A stretch of 64,000 bases of DNA from Closterium sp. Naga37s-1 (lineage: Eukaryota; Streptophyta; Zygnematophyceae; Desmidiales; Closteriaceae). The stretch covers positions 776,001 to 840,000 of the forward strand of contig CANJKZ010000084.1 of assembly GCA_947471745.1 (NCBI GenBank), read 5' to 3'. The notes under the pieces were generated by a model that worked only from the letters and a program-made list of their open reading frames with translations, was not told the origin of the DNA and made no database searches. The translations under genes were made by a program, and so were the position numbers. Of this stretch, positions 33,101-49,253 are shown piece by piece. The number at the start of each line of letters is the position of its first letter. The stretch's first letter is position 1.

Positions 33101-35502
33101 GGGTGCTGAGCCTGGGGGTGAGGAGCCTGGGGGTGCTGAGCCTGCGGGTGTGGAGACTGGGGGTGTTGAGCCTGGGGGTGCTGAGTCTGAGGGTGAGGAG
33201 TCTGGGGGTACTGGGCCTCGGTTTGCTGCTTCGTCTAGAGGTCCTGCTGGTGCTTCGCCTTCGACTGTCTCCGCAGCAGCTGCGTGAGTGGTTTGTTAGG
33301 CGCGCACGCCTTCGGAGTGGAGCTACCGGAGCAAGAGGCGCTGGAGAGGCTGGAGCTGGAGGTGCTGGAGTTACTGCTGGAGCTGGTTGTACTGGTAGTA
33401 CTGCGGCTACTGGTCCTGAAGGTGCTCGTACCAGGGGTACTGGAGCTGCCGGGACTGGTGGTGTTGGGGGCGCTGGAGCTGGAGACCCTACGGAGCCTAG
33501 AGCTGCTGGAGCTGGAGGCACTGGCGCTGGTGGTGCTGGAGCTGGAGGCGCTGGAGCTCCAGGAGCTGGAGCTATTGACCCTGGAGATGGAGGTGCTGGA
33601 GACACTGTGCGGCCGCGACCGTACTTCGTTCCTCTGCTTAAGCAGGTTCTTCGTGTCCCAACTTCTACTTGCCTTACTCCTCCCTTCTTGTGTCCACCGC
33701 CTGACCAGTCGCCGCAGTACTACCGGCCTCTCCACTGCCTGCTCCCTCTCCTTACACTGAGCAGTCTGGCGGTCTTACAGAGCGTCGTGAGCCTGCGTCT
33801 CGTCCTGTCTTGCCTGTTCGAACTGCTCGTCGCGTTCCTCGTTCGCGTCCTCCTCCTGCCCCGGCACGCACGCTATGGCACTTCGTCCTTCCTCTGTTCC
33901 ACTGCGTGTTCCTTCGCCACCTTCTCCTGAGTCCTCTCTTCCTAAGGTCCCTGACCCTGAGTTTGACAGCGCTCGTGGCAGGCAGCCATGGATGCCAAGA
34001 AGGCATCCTGGAAGTCCACAGGCACTTACATCGACGAGGTTCCCCCACCTGGGGCGAACATAGTCGATGGCATGTGGATTTTTAGGGTGAAGCGGCCGCC
34101 GGGTTCTCCTCCTGCCTTCAAGGCGCGTTACGTTGCTAGAGGCTTTAGTCAGCGAAAAGGGGTTGACTACTTCCAGACCTTCTCCCCCACCCCGAAGATG
34201 ACTACTCTTCGGGTGTTGCTGCACGTCGCTGCTCAGCATGACTACGAGTTGCACTCTCTGGACTTCAGCACAACTTTCCTGCAGGGCAGCCTGCACGAGG
34301 AGATCTGGCTGCGCCGCCCACTTGGCTTCACTTTGTCGTTTCCTGCAGGTACTCAGTGGAGCCTCCAGCGGCCAGTCTACGGTCTCCGCCAGGCGCCTCG
34401 CGAGTGGCATGACACACTGAGGACTACACTTGCGGCTCTTGGGTTTGCTCCTGCTACTGCTGACCCGTCGCTGTTTTTACACACCAACACCTTGCTGCCG
34501 CCGTTCTACGTCCTCGTGTACGTCGACGACCTCGTCTTTGCCACTGCTGACACTGAGGCACTGACCCTTGTGAAGTCGGAGCTGTAGAAGAGACACACCG
34601 GAACTAACCTGGGTGAACTACGCAGCTATCTTGGCTTGCAGATCACCCGGGACAGAGCACGGCGCACCATCACCCTGACCCAGACACACATGGTGCACCA
34701 GGTCCTTCAGCGCTTTGGTTTCCAGTTCTCCTCGCCACTTCCCACTCCTCTGTCTACCAGCCACTCGCTCTCAGCTCCACCTTCGGATGAGTCCGTAGAG
34801 CCGAGTGGTCCTTACCCAGAGCTTGTGGGTTGCCTCATGTACCTGATGACATGCACACGACCTGGCCTCGCGTACCCTCTCAGCCTTCTGGCTCGCTACA
34901 TGGCTCCCGGTAGGCACCAAAAGGTGCACTGGGATGCTGCGAAGAGGGTACTGCGCTACTTGTGCAGTACGTCAGGCATGGGGCTTGTGCTTGGAGGACG
35001 GGGTCCAGCTGTCCTCACCGGTCACGCAGATGCTTCCTGGGTTGATGACTCAGCTACGCAGCGGTCGTCAGAGGGTTACACCTTCAGCCTTGGTTTCGGC
35101 TCTCTTTCCTTGCGTTCTACCCGCTCGTCTTCGGTCCTCAGCTCCAGTTGTGAGGCTGAGATCTACGCCGGGGCCATGGCTGCACAGGAGCTACGCTGGC
35201 TCACCTACTTGCTAACCGACATGGGAGAGCAGCCTTGTTTGCCTCCAGTTCTGTACTTAGACAACAAGGCCATGATTGCCTTATGTCAGGAGCACAGACT
35301 GGAGCACTGAACGAAGCACATCGCTCTGCGATACTTCCTTGCTTGAGAGTTGCAGCAACGTGGCCAGCTTCGTCTTGCGTACGTGGCCACTAGGGCCAAC
35401 ACTGCTGATATATTCACCAAGGCACTTCCGTCTGGTGATCATCAGCGCTTCTCTACTGTGTTAGGCCTTGTGCCTACTTTGCCTCACTTGCTTACTGCCT
35501 GA
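30132..35502 (+). pseudogene. Defective gag-pol of copia element G
   Basis: ATG 30132 (MASLRVLAFDHEG). An in-frame TAG at 30312 stands where F has CAG; otherwise the frame is open to 33287. In order: Gag; glycine-rich tail (30900-31090); C-x13-C-x3-H-x4-C cluster (CQYVIRTGEHAGQTCG, ~31220); protease DSGAS (~31564); pre-integrase LSWHHRLGHPSL (~31993). In integrase the first catalytic aspartate is Asn (MNVWGP, 32202), while DRGGEF and NGIAERRIG are intact. The frame is lost near 33250 in the linker. About 300 bp upstream of RT are deleted at ~33975. RT is well preserved (YVDD ~34519), with TAG at 34585. RNase H has TGA at 35308 and 35344. It is defective in cis at several points despite near-identical LTRs. 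Confidence 0.9.
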
Positions 35503-35686
35503 CTCTGCTTGTACTGCGATCTATATATATACCTGCATGTGAGCTGGCCTTGTGGCCTTTTGCTTGTGCTCGGACTTTGTTGTGACTTTGTGATCCACCC
35601 TGAGCTTGCTTTGCTTTGCTTCTTCTCTTGACTGGTCTTATGACCATCGCTTGCTCTTGCTATCCCCCACTTCGCCTATGGGGGTG
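35503..35686 (+). other. 3' UTR and polypurine tract of element G
   Basis: A shortened version of the conserved family 3' UTR, ending CCCCCACTTCGCCTATGGGG before the LTR at 35687. Confidence 0.75.
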
Positions 35687-35821
35687 TGTCAGAACATATA
35701 TGCTTACATTTGTATGTTTCCTTAGGCTGTAGTGGGTTTAGCCTTAGGGGGTACACAAATCTTCTCGACATTCTTCTTGTACCCCCTTTTGCCCTAGTCA
35801 ATTCCATTCTCGATTCTAACC
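35687..35821 (+). repeat. 3' LTR (135 bp) of element G
   Basis: Identical to 28660-28794 except for the terminal base. Immediately followed by about 22 G residues (35822-35843). Confidence 0.9.
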
Positions 35822-35930
35822 GGGGGGGGGGGGGGGGGGGGGGTAGGCGGTGGCTGGTGTGGCATATGTACGAGGCTACGAGCTATGAAAACGCTAGTCT
35901 CTGGCATCAAACCTTACGAGCACTGCTAAT
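35822..35930. other. Unassigned spacer between elements G and F
   Basis: A G homopolymer of about 22 bases, then ~87 bases of moderate GC with no recognised feature. It is probably old host or element sequence into which both neighbours inserted. Confidence 0.5.
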
Positions 35931-36061
35931 TGTTAGAATAGTGAACGAATGAATGACTGAACTAACAAGCAGGTGGGTACAAGTAGGAAACCTAAAAGTG
36001 ATGTACCCTATATGAACTACCCCACTACAGCCTAGACAGACTATTGCATATAAGTTTGACA
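35931..36061 (-). repeat. 3' LTR (131 bp) of element F
   Basis: On the minus strand it begins TGTCAAACTTATATGCAATAG and ends in TTCTAACA. It follows the polypurine segment CCCCCACTTTGCCTATGGGGG on the minus strand (36062-36086). Confidence 0.85.
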
Positions 36062-36285
36062 CACCCCCATAGGCAAAGTGGGGGAGAACAAGAGGTCACA
36101 AGACCAGTCAAGAAAGGCAAAGCAAGCTCAGGGTGGATCACGAAGTCACCACGCATTCTGAGCACAAGCAAATGGCGACAAGGCCAGTTCACATGCAGAG
36201 TTATATGAAGGAGAACAAGCAGTACAGTGAACACAACCTAGCAAGTGTAAGCATGCAGGTATATGTATAGAGATCACAAGAAGAG

Positions 36286-39200
36286 TCAAGAAGTGAGCAA
36301 GTGAGGCCAAGTAGGCACAAGACCTAGCATAGTACAAAAGCGCTGATGATCACAAGGCTGTAGTGCCTTGGTAAAGATATCAGCAGTGTTGGCCTGAGTG
36401 GCCACGTAAGCAAGACGAAGCTGACCACGCTACTGCAACTCTCGAGCAAGGAATTAGCGCAGAGCAATGTGCTTCGTTCTGTGCTCCAATCTGTGCTCCT
36501 GACACAAGGCAAGCATGGCCTTGTTGTCAACGTACAGAATTGGGGGAGAACGAGGCGCCTCACCCAAGTCGCTCAGCAGGTAGGTGAGCCAGCGTAACTC
36601 CTGTGCAGCCATGGCCCCAACGTAGATCTCAGCCTCACAATTGGAGCTGAGAACAGAAGACGAGCGGGTAGACCGCCAAGAGACAGAACCGGAGCCAAGG
36701 CTGAAGGTGTAACCCTGTGACGACCGCTGCGTAGCCAAGTCGTCAACCCAGGAAGTGTCTGCATGACCAGTGAGGACAACTCGAGCCCGTCCTCCAAGCA
36801 CGAGTCCCATGCCCGACGTACTGCACAAGTAGTGCAACACCGTCTTCGCAGCATCCCAATGCACCTTTCGGTGCCTACCGGGAGCCACATAGCGAGCCAG
36901 AAGGCTGAGAGGGTATGCGAGGTCAGGTCGTGTGCAAGTCATCAGGTACATGAGGTAGCCCACAAGCTCTGGATACGGGCCACTCGGCTCTACAGACTCG
37001 TCCAAAGGTGGAGCTGAGAGCGAGTGACCAATAGGCAGAGGAGTGGACTGTGGCGAGGAGTACGCGAAGCCGAAGCGCTGAAGGACCTGCTGCACCATGT
37101 GTGACTGAGTCAAGGTAATGGTGCGCTGTGCTCTGTCCCGGGTGATCCGCAAGCCAAGATAGCTTGTCAGCTCACCCAGGTCTATGCACGTGTGTCTCTT
37201 CTGCAGCTCGGACTTCACGTGGGCGAGTGCCTCAGTGTCAGCAGTAGCAAAGACCAAGTCGTCTACGTACACGAGAACGTAGAACGGCGGCAGAGTGGTG
37301 TCAGTGCGTAAAAACAACGATGGGTCAGCAGTGGAAGGAGCAAAACCAAGAGCAGCAAGAGTCGTCCTCAGTGTGTCGTGCCACTCACGGGGTGCCTGGC
37401 GGAGACCGTAGACTGGCCGCCGGAGGCTCTACTGGGTACCAGGAGGAAAGGACCCAATGAAGCCAGGTGGGCAGCACAGCCAGATCTCCTCGTGCACGCT
37501 GCCCTGTAGGAAGGCTGTGCTGAAGTCAAGCGAGTGTAGCTCGTAGTCACGGTGAGCAGCTACGTGCAGCAGTACCCAAAGAGTGGTCATCTTCGGGGTA
37601 GGGGAGAATGTCTGGAAGAAGTCAACTCCCTGTCGCTGACTGAAGCCGCGTGCAACGTAACGCGCCTTGAAGACACGCGGAGAACCCGGCGGCCGCTTCA
37701 CCCTGAAAATCCACATGCCACTGACGATGTTCGCCCCAGGCGGGGGAACCTCGTCGACGTAGGTGCGTGTGGACTTCCAGGATGCCATCTCGGCATCCAT
37801 GGCTGCCTGCTAGTGAGAGGAGTAAGGACCCTCTATCGCCTCTGCGTAAGAGCGCGGGGTCGGGATGTCTGGTGCATCCGGGTCTCCCTCAGGGGCAAGC
37901 AGCATGGACACGAGATGAGGAACAGCAGTGGCAAAGCACTCAAACTCCTCCTGTCTGTCCTCAAGGACGTCCGTGCCAAGAGCACACTCACCCCCGACGG
38001 ACGGAGGACAAACAGACGCAAACGCAGACTCAGCAACAAGACTAGCGGCGTAGTCTAGATGACAGTGAGCAGCTAAGTCAACAAGCTCAGCAACTAAGGC
38101 AGACGCAGCAGTGGACTCAAAGGAAGGGTCAGTGACAGCAGTGGCCAGGAGACGCGTGACAGTATGACTAGCAGTACGAAGGGAGTCAGACTCCGGGTCA
38201 GCAAGCGCAGGAAGAGAGGACGCAGGAGGAGACGGCAGAGGGACTCGCTGCGGGGCAGTGGAAGGACGCAGAGTCATAGAGTGAGTGCCGGGGACAGGAG
38301 GAGGACGCTGACGTGGAACACGACGACCAGTGCGAACAGGCGACTCAGGACGAGACTCAGGCGATGCAGGACGAGACTCAGGCGACGCAGGACGAGACTC
38401 AGGCTCACGACGCTCCGTAAGACCTCTAGTCGGTCCAGAGTAAGGAGAAGAACCAGGCAGAGGAGAGGCCGGCTGTAACCGCGACTGTGACTGGACAGGC
38501 GGTGGACTCAGTAAGGGAGGAGTAGGACCAGTAGAAGGCGGGAGACCAAGAACCTGCTGAAGAAGCGGAACGTAGTAAGGCCGCAGCCGCGCAGCGCCTC
38601 CAGTAACAGCTGAGACAGCACCAGTACCCTCAGCCCCAGGGTTTCCAGCTACAACTCCCACAGCACCACCAGCTCCAGGACCTCCAACAGCTCCAGCTCC
38701 AGCAGCACCACCAGTAGCAACCGCTCCAGTACCTACAGCTCCAACTCCTGCAGCACCACCAGCCCCAACAGCTCCAGTACCTCAAGTACGAGCACCTCCG
38801 GGACCAGCTGTTCCAGCACCTCCAGCCGCTCCAAAAGCACCTCCAGCAGCTCCAGAAGCACCTCCAGCACCAACAGCACCTCGAGCAGCTCCAGAAGCAC
38901 CTCCAGCAGCTCCAGAAGCACCTCCAGCAGTTGCAGCACAAGCAGCACCTCCAGCAGCACGGCGATAGCGCCGAGCGTACCACTCACGAAGATGCTGCGG
39001 AGAGAGGGGCTCATGCCGCGACGGGACACCCGGAGGACCTCCAGACGCAGCACGCTCGGGCTCAGCACCCTCAGGCTCAGCACCCCCAGACTCAGCACCC
39101 CCAGGCTCAGCACACCTAGGCTCAACACGCTCAAGCTCAGTACCCCAAGGCTCAGCACCCCCAGACGCAGCACCCCCAGGCTCCACACGCTCAGACTCAG

Positions 39201-40378
39201 CACCTCAAGGCTCCGCACCCGTAGACTCAGCAACCCCAGTCTCAGCACCCCCAGGCCCCGCACTTGCAGGCTCAGCACCCCTAGCAGCACCAGAGTCGAC
39301 AGCTACCTCGACCGGCTCGACAGGGTCTACCTGGGACACACCTGAGGGGGCAGGACCCTGAGGGGGGGGGGGGTCTACCGGAGGAACACCTGGTGCTAGG
39401 AAGAGTGGCGGGGGGGGGGGGGGGGGGGAAGGGCAGTGCGGTAGGGAAAGAGACGGTAGTACGACACCGACTCGTCAAACGTGACGTCCTGAGAGGAAAG
39501 ACCACGACGTGAGGTGGGGTGGTAAAACTACCACCCAGGGGCGTCAGGGGGGAAGCCAAGGAAGACGCAGGGAATGGCACGGGAGGACAGCTTGTCCGCG
39601 GAAGCATCGCGGACAAAAGCTCGAGATCCCCAGACACGGAACACAGACGCATCGCCAACCTTCTCCGTCCACCGCAGAGTAGGTGTGGTCTCCGGCAAGG
39701 AGACACGAGGCTGAAGGTTGATCTGATGCGCAGCGTACTGAACCGCAAACGGCCACAGAAAATGGGGAGCAGCCGCATGGATCATGGACGTACGAGCGAC
39801 ATCCATGACCATGCCAATGCGGCGCTCAGCAATCCCATTTTGCTGTGCGGAGGCCGGAAGCGTGACATCTGGCGGATGACCTCCGCACGACAGAAGGCCC
39901 TCAGAATGTCGGAGGAAAACTCACCACCTCTGTCTGAGTGCACACGCAGAACAGGAAGGTCCGAGCCAAACTCTCGCTGAGCTGGCGACGGGCACCGCGG
40001 ATCCAGTCGATCAACACCTCAGTGACCTCACCCTTGCGGCGCAAGGGGAAGACTGTGGTGTAACGCGAGTAATCGTCAACGACCAGTAGGAAGTAACGCT
40101 CGTGACCCTGTCCACGGACGCGGGCTGGGCCCCACACGTCCATGTGAAAAGTCTGCAGGGGAGCCTCTGTCGCGGGGAACTCGGAGGAGTGAGGAGCGGC
40201 GCGCTGCCGGCCCTCGACACAAGGAACACAGGTAGGGGCAGGCCCCGGAGGAAGGGGAGGGAGGGACCGGGGGAGACCAGAGACAAGGGTACGGGAGGCC
40301 ATACCTCGAAGACGAGGCAGGGAGGGGTGACCAAGGCGGTGGTGCCAAAGGAGAGTCTCGTCCGACAGAGGACGACAC
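36286..40378 (-). pseudogene. Decayed pol of element F (integrase, RT, RNase H)
   Basis: Minus strand from the solo LTR leftwards. It resumes at CRPLSDETLLWHHRLGHPSL in the pre-integrase domain, then integrase (MDVWGPARV, VVDDYSRY). Frame is lost near 39975 and within the integrase core. The 39528-39812 segment encodes SMIHAAAPHFLWPFAVQYAA. G/C homopolymers (39362-39371, 39412-39428) break the linker. A Gly/Ala/Glu-rich linker (38640-39300) precedes RT. RT stops where tryptophan is expected (near 37811 and 37431). YVDD is intact (~37262). RNase H has stops near 36453 and 36431, the latter TAG for CAG. The end is TGA at 36286. Confidence 0.85.
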
Positions 40379-41197
40379 TGTTGGTGCAACCCTACGGTTT
40401 GCACTCGGCTTGTTGTCCGTGTGCGTGAATATGTGTGTGTATGGAATGGTATGAGGGCATGGGATAATATATATTTCATGCTTATAATTGTGTGTGAATG
40501 TTGAGTCATGATGTCGAGTGTGTGTGTCGAGTCAATAGCGAGTTATCGCTAGACGCGTGTTACGCGGTCGTTTGTGTCTCGCGCGCGGTTTCTATTTTGT
40601 CGTGCGCGGTTTCTATTTTGTCCTGTGTCGAACGTTCGGCGTGTCGCAGGTGTGTGCAGCAGACCCATCAAGAACTCAAGGATGAGTTTGTGATGAAGAG
40701 CCCGAGCCTTGGTGTCAAGCCTCAAGTGATTTCGAAGCTTGCCAAAATGGTACACCTCAAGATATTGAAGATAGTTACATTACTTTGTGTAGTGTAACAT
40801 TTCACTTGGTGTAGGCCCTAGTGAAGGGTAGTTTCGAGACCCTTCGTGGTTGGGGACAGTGTGGCACTGTTCCACATCACTGTACCTCGGCTCTTGGGGT
40901 TTGTAGGACCGGGGAGTCATTCCCAACTCGTAACTCTTCCTATCTTGTGTTCTAAGTCTATAGTGGCTGCCATAGTACCGTTCGTTCAAACCGACGCTGT
41001 GTCGTCAATTCTTTATGAAATCGTGCAATCTAAATTGCTTATTGTAGGCGACGTCAAGACGCTCCAGATCCAATTTGAATCAAGTCATTTGCAGCTGTGA
41101 GCAGAACGCTATCAACGTTTGAAGCCGCTGTGCAGAAATCCGTCTGTGCACTCTATCTTTCGTTTTAGGCACATTCAAGGCTATTGTGACTATAACA
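40379..41197 (+). mobile_element. Solo LTR of the element B family
   Basis: 819 bp, TGTTGGTGCAACC...GACTATAACA, aligning end to end with the LTRs of B. Perfect 5-bp target duplication GACAC on both sides (40374-40378 and 41198-41202). It interrupts F between protease and the pre-integrase domain; deleting LTR and one GACAC restores the F sequence as in C. Solo LTRs form by recombination between two LTRs of one insertion. Confidence 0.95.
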
Positions 41198-43064
41198 GAC
41201 ACGAGCAGGGGGCCGACGCTGGACTAGACCTGGACGCAGCAGAAAACACCTGACCAGACGCGGCTTCCTGACCAGACGCACTCACCGGAGGAGACGCAGT
41301 AGTCAGTGTGTACAGACTCGAGCCAGGCCGACGGGTGAACGTGGCCAGGTGGCGGCCCGTCCGAGAGCAAGTGCAGTGGGTCACACGCTGACCTCCAGGG
41401 GTGAAATGGTCAGCCCACGCGTCCTGGAGGTCAGCTCCACTCACCAAGTTCGTAGAGAACGAGGGGAGGTGGAGTCCCGACAGCAAGCCCGGCGGAGCCG
41501 CAGGACACGGTAGAACCGTGGAAGAGTGCGCAAGGACTGGGCCCCCAGAGGGGTCAGCTAGGGAGACTGCGACAGGCCGACTGAGCGGCGTGAGCGTGGT
41601 GCTGTCGCGAAAGAAGGAGCGCGAAGCACCAGAGTCAAGTGTGAAAGTGTGCAAGGCCTCAGTAGGTGCAGTACAAGAGAGAGCAGACTCACCAGCACCT
41701 AGCGCAGCAGCGTCAATGCCCGGGTCGGGTGGAAGACACTGGTAACAGTCACCCTCTGCACTATCAGTCGCAGCATACATGGCAGCAAGGATAGCATCGA
41801 AATCAAGATCAAAGATATCAACGTTTTGCTTAAGCAGATCACCCCAGCGCGGGAGCTCAACAGCGTCAAGAAACTGGGCGCGCCAGGCGTCAGTCAGGCG
41901 ACCGAAGCAGCACTGCGCAGTGTGTGGCAGTCCGCACGTCTCCCCACGGCGCCCGCCGGTGCGAAGAACGTAAGTGCAGGGACCAACACCCCCAGACCTC
42001 CCACGCCCAGCGTACCACTCACGAAGCTGCTGGGCCGACGGGGTCTCACGGGAACGCGGCTGCTGCTGGCGCTGGCTACCACCAAATCCTCCACGCTGCG
42101 CGGCTCCACCGCGACCAGCACCACCGCCACCTCCACCACCGCTGCCGCTGCCTCCACCACCCCAACCGCCGCCACCGAAGCCCCCACTCCCGCCACCACC
42201 CCCACCTCCACCGCCACCCCCTCCGCCTCCTCCACCGCCTCCACCGCCGCCCCCACCGTCCCCTCCACCACCCTTGCCCCCTTTGCCCTTGCTGTTGCGG
42301 CTCCTCCCACTAGGAGCAGACGCAGCCCCGACCTCCGCAGTGCCAACGAGGTCGACAGCGGCAGCAGAAGCAACAGAGGGGACAAGGGGGACAGGGGAAC
42401 ACCCCTCAAAGAAAGGGGCGCGTGGTTCGCCGCGAGAAGCACCTACAGCAAAGATACTCTTCTTAGCTGCAGTGAGGCGCTCCTCTAGCAGGTCGATAGT
42501 GAGCTCGGTGGGGCAAAGGGAGAGAAAGTGGTCCCTGACTGAAGCAAGGGAGTCAGGGAGGCGGGTGACTAGGTAGTAAAGGGTGATGTACATGGGGGGG
42601 GGGTTCTTGGTACAGAACTCAGTGGGAAGCGCAGCTCGGTAGCGGACGTCACTAGTGCGGAGGTGAGTAATGAGGTCAGCGACTGTGGCAAAAGCGGCAA
42701 GGTGAGGGAACAGGTACGGCAGCATGAGGCGGCTGAGGGCAGCAGTGGAAGGGGAGGAGTAGCGCGCTACTACAGCGTTGTACAAAGACTGAGCAGTCTT
42801 GTACTGCCCAAAGTGTGCGCGCTCAGCAGACGGCAGGTGACTACGAACTGCAAGGCGAGCAACAGCATCACAAGTGGTCCACTGCGAGCGAACCGTACTG
42901 TCAGCAGTGGCAGCAGGTGCAGTAGAGACACCGGACGTGTGATCGAAGAGGGATACCCCGTCCCTAGAGTCACACTGAAGAAAGAGCTGCAGGTCGTCAA
43001 CCCACACGTCAAAGTCAACTGCACGCCCCTCAGCATCAAAGGTAAGAACAGTAGGGCTAGCCAT
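41198..43064 (-). pseudogene. gag and protease of element F, intact up to the solo LTR
   Basis: Open for 622 codons from ATG 43064 (MASPTVLTFDAEGRAVDFD). Gag region at residues 1-250; a glycine-only stretch around 265-330; QQLREWYAGRG; then a C-x13-C-x3-H-x4-C cluster (CTYVLRTGGRRGETCG, ~365). Protease DSGASRSFF lies near residue 476. It is the only short-LTR copy here with an unbroken Gag: the codon after RS is CAG, where C and G have TAG. Separated from its pol by the solo LTR, so it could at most produce Gag-protease. Confidence 0.85.
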
Positions 43065-46470
<3,406 letters not shown>

Positions 46471-49253
46471 TCTCTAACAGAGGTACTGGAGCTGCCGCAG
46501 CTGGTGGTGTTGGAGACTCTGGAGTTGGAGACCCTGGAGCTGGAGGCACTGCCATTGGAGGTGCTGGAGTTGGAGGAGCTGGAGCTGGAGACCCTGGAGT
46601 TGGAGGCACTGGCGCTGGAGGCGCTGAAGCTAGAGGCACTGGAGCTGGAGGCGTTGGAGCTTCTAGTCCTGGAGGTCCTAGAGTTACTGCTGGAGCTCGA
46701 GGTACCGGAGGTGCTGGAGCTGCTGGTCCTGGAGGTGCTCATACAAGGGTTACTAGAGCTGCCGGAGCTGGTGGTGTTGGAGGCACTGGAGCTGGAGACC
46801 CTGGAGCTGGAGGAGCTGGAGCTGGAGGCGCTGGATCTGGAGCCACTGGCGCTAGAGGCGCTGGAGCTGGAGGCGCTGAAGCTGGAGACCCTGGAGCTGG
46901 AGGTGCTAGCGCTGGGGGTGCTGGAGCTGGCGGTACTGGTGCTGGAGGCACTGTGCTGCGGCGACCGTTTTTCATTCCGCCACAGCCGTCGTCTCTGCCG
47001 CCACTTGACTCGGTCCTTTGCAAGGTTCTTTGTCTCCCGTCTTCTATTGGCCTTCCTCCTAGCTTACAGAGTCCACCGCCTCACCGGTCGCAGCCATAGT
47101 TACAGCCAGACTCCCCACTTCCTGCTCCTTCTCCTTACGCTGAGCAGATCGACTCTTTTACAGAGCGGCGTGAGCCTGAGTCTCGTCCTGCCTCGCCTGT
47201 TCACGCCATTCGCATTAGTCGTCGTGTTCCTCGTCCGCGTCCTCATCCTGTCCCTGGCACTCACATTATGGCACTTCGTCCTTCCTCTGTTCCACTTCGA
47301 GTTCCTCCGCCGCCTCCTCTTGCGTCCTCTCTTACAGCCGTTCCTGGCCCTGAGTCTGACTTAGCTCGTGCTGCCAGTCCTACTGTCCCTCGTCTTCTAG
47401 CCGTTGTTGTCACTGACCCTTCGTTTGAGTCCACTGCTGCGTCTGCCCTAGTTGCTGAGCTTGTTGACTTTTCTGCCCCTTGTCGTCTCGACTACGCCAC
47501 TAGTCATGTTGCTGAGTCTGAGTCAGACTGTCGTCCGTCCGTCGGGGGTGAGTGTGCTCTTTGCACGGACATCCTTGAGGACAGGCAGGAGGACTTTGAG
47601 TGTCTTGCAGCTGCTGCACCTCATCTCGTGGCCATGCTGCTTGCACCTGAGGGAGACCCGGATGCACCAGACATCCTGACCCCGCGCTCTTACGGAGAGG
47701 CGATTACAGGTCCCTAGTCCTCTCAGTGGCAGACAGCCATGGACACAGAGATGGCATCCTGGAAGTCCACAGGCACCTACGTTGACGCAGTTCCCCCTTC
47801 TGGGCCGAACATAGTCGATGGCATGTGGATTTTCAGGGTGAAGCGGCCGCCGGGTTCTCCGCCTGTCTTCAAGGCTCATTACGTTGCACGAGGCTTCAGA
47901 CAGCGACAAGGAGTTGACATCTTCCATACCTTCTCCCCTACCCCAAAGATGACCACTCTTCAGGTGCTGCTGCACGTCACCACTCAGCGTGACTACGAGC
48001 TGCACTTTCTTGACTTCAGCACAGATTTCTTACAGGGCAGTCTGCACGAGGAGATCTGGTTGCGCCGCCCATCTGGCTTCACTGGGTCGTTTCCTGCAGG
48101 TACCCAGTGGATCCTCCGGCAGCTAGTCTACGGTCTCCGCCAGGCGCCTCGCAAGTGGCACGACACACTGAGGACGACGCTTGCGGCTCTTGGGTTTGCT
48201 CCTTCTACTGCTGACTCGTCGCTGTTTCTACGCACCGACACTTCGCTGCAGCCATTCTATGTCCTAGTGTACGTCAACGACTTGGTCTTTCCCACTGCTG
48301 ACACTGAGGCACTGGCCCTTGTGAAGTCGGAGCTGCAGAAGAGACACACCTGCACTAACCTGGGTGAACTGCACAGCTATCTTGGCTCGCAGATCACCCG
48401 GGACAGAGCACAGCGCACCATCACCCTGACTTAGTCACACATGGTGCAGCAGGTCCTTCAGCGTTTCGGCTTCCGGTATTCCTCGCCACAGTCCACTCCT
48501 CTGCCTACCGGTCACTCGCTCTCAACTCCACCTTCGGGAAGAGTCTGTAGAGCCTAGTGGCCCGTATCCAGAGCTTGTGGGCTGCCTCATGTACCTGATG
48601 ACCTGCACTCGACCTGACCTTGCCTACCCTCTTAGCATCATTGCACGCTACGTTGCGCCCGGGAGACACCGACCAGAGCACTGGGAGGCCGCTAAGAGGG
48701 TGTTGCGCTACTTGTGCAGTACGTCGGCCATGGGGCTCGTGCTTGGAGGACGGGGTCCATTGTCCTCACTGGACACGCAGACTCTTCTTGGGTTGACGAC
48801 TTGGCTTCGTAGCGGTCGTCACAGGGTTACGCCTTCAGCCTTGAATCCGGCTCTGTTTCTTGGCGCTCTACCTGCTTGTCTTCTGTTCTCCGTTCCAGTT
48901 GTGAGGCTGAGATCTATGCAGAGGCCATGGCTGCACAGGAGTTACGCTGGCTCACCTACCTGCTGACCGACTTGGGAGAGCGGCCTCGTTCTTCTCCAGT
49001 TCTGTACATGGACAACAAGGCCATGATTGCCTTGTGTCAGGAGCACAGACTGGAGCACAGAACGAAGCACATTGCTCTGCGTTACTTCCTTGCTCGAGAG
49101 TTGCGGCAGCGTAGTCAGCTTCGTCTTGCTTACGTGGCCACTCGGGCCAACACTGCTGATATATTCACCAAGGCACTTCAGTCTGGTGATCATCAGCGCT
49201 TCTCTACTGTTTTAGGCCTTGTGCCTACTTTGCCTCACTTACTCACTGCTTGA
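46471..49253 (+). pseudogene. Copia pol remnant H (linker, RT, RNase H)
   Basis: 5'-truncated within the Gly/Ala linker (46480-46950). The pre-RT segment encodes PSVGGECALCTDILEDRQ (~47537). TAG at 47715 replaces a tyrosine codon. RT runs from MDTEMASWKSTGTYV (47739) with YVND instead of YVDD (48270-48281). TAGs at 48432 and 48810 replace CAG. Frameshifts lie near 48535 and 48765. RNase H closes with ANTADIFTKALQ and TGA at 49251. Same subfamily as A by LTR similarity and the shared TAG at the LTQSHM position. Confidence 0.9.

Larger units (their letters stand above)
28660..35821 (+). mobile_element. Element G: complete short-LTR copia element with near-identical LTRs
   Basis: 7,162 bp: LTRs 28660-28794 and 35687-35821, exact primer site, 1.3-kb C-rich leader, defective gag-pol and polypurine tract. 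The LTRs match at 134 of 135 positions; the last base of the 3' copy is C in place of A and runs into a ~22-base G run, so a target duplication cannot be scored. Confidence 0.9.

Noticed and set aside
41974..42576. Long proline-rich open frames opposite glycine-rich Gag (also 11478-12128 and 13951-14592)
   Set aside because: Antisense shadows of glycine-rich coding with no own motifs or starts.
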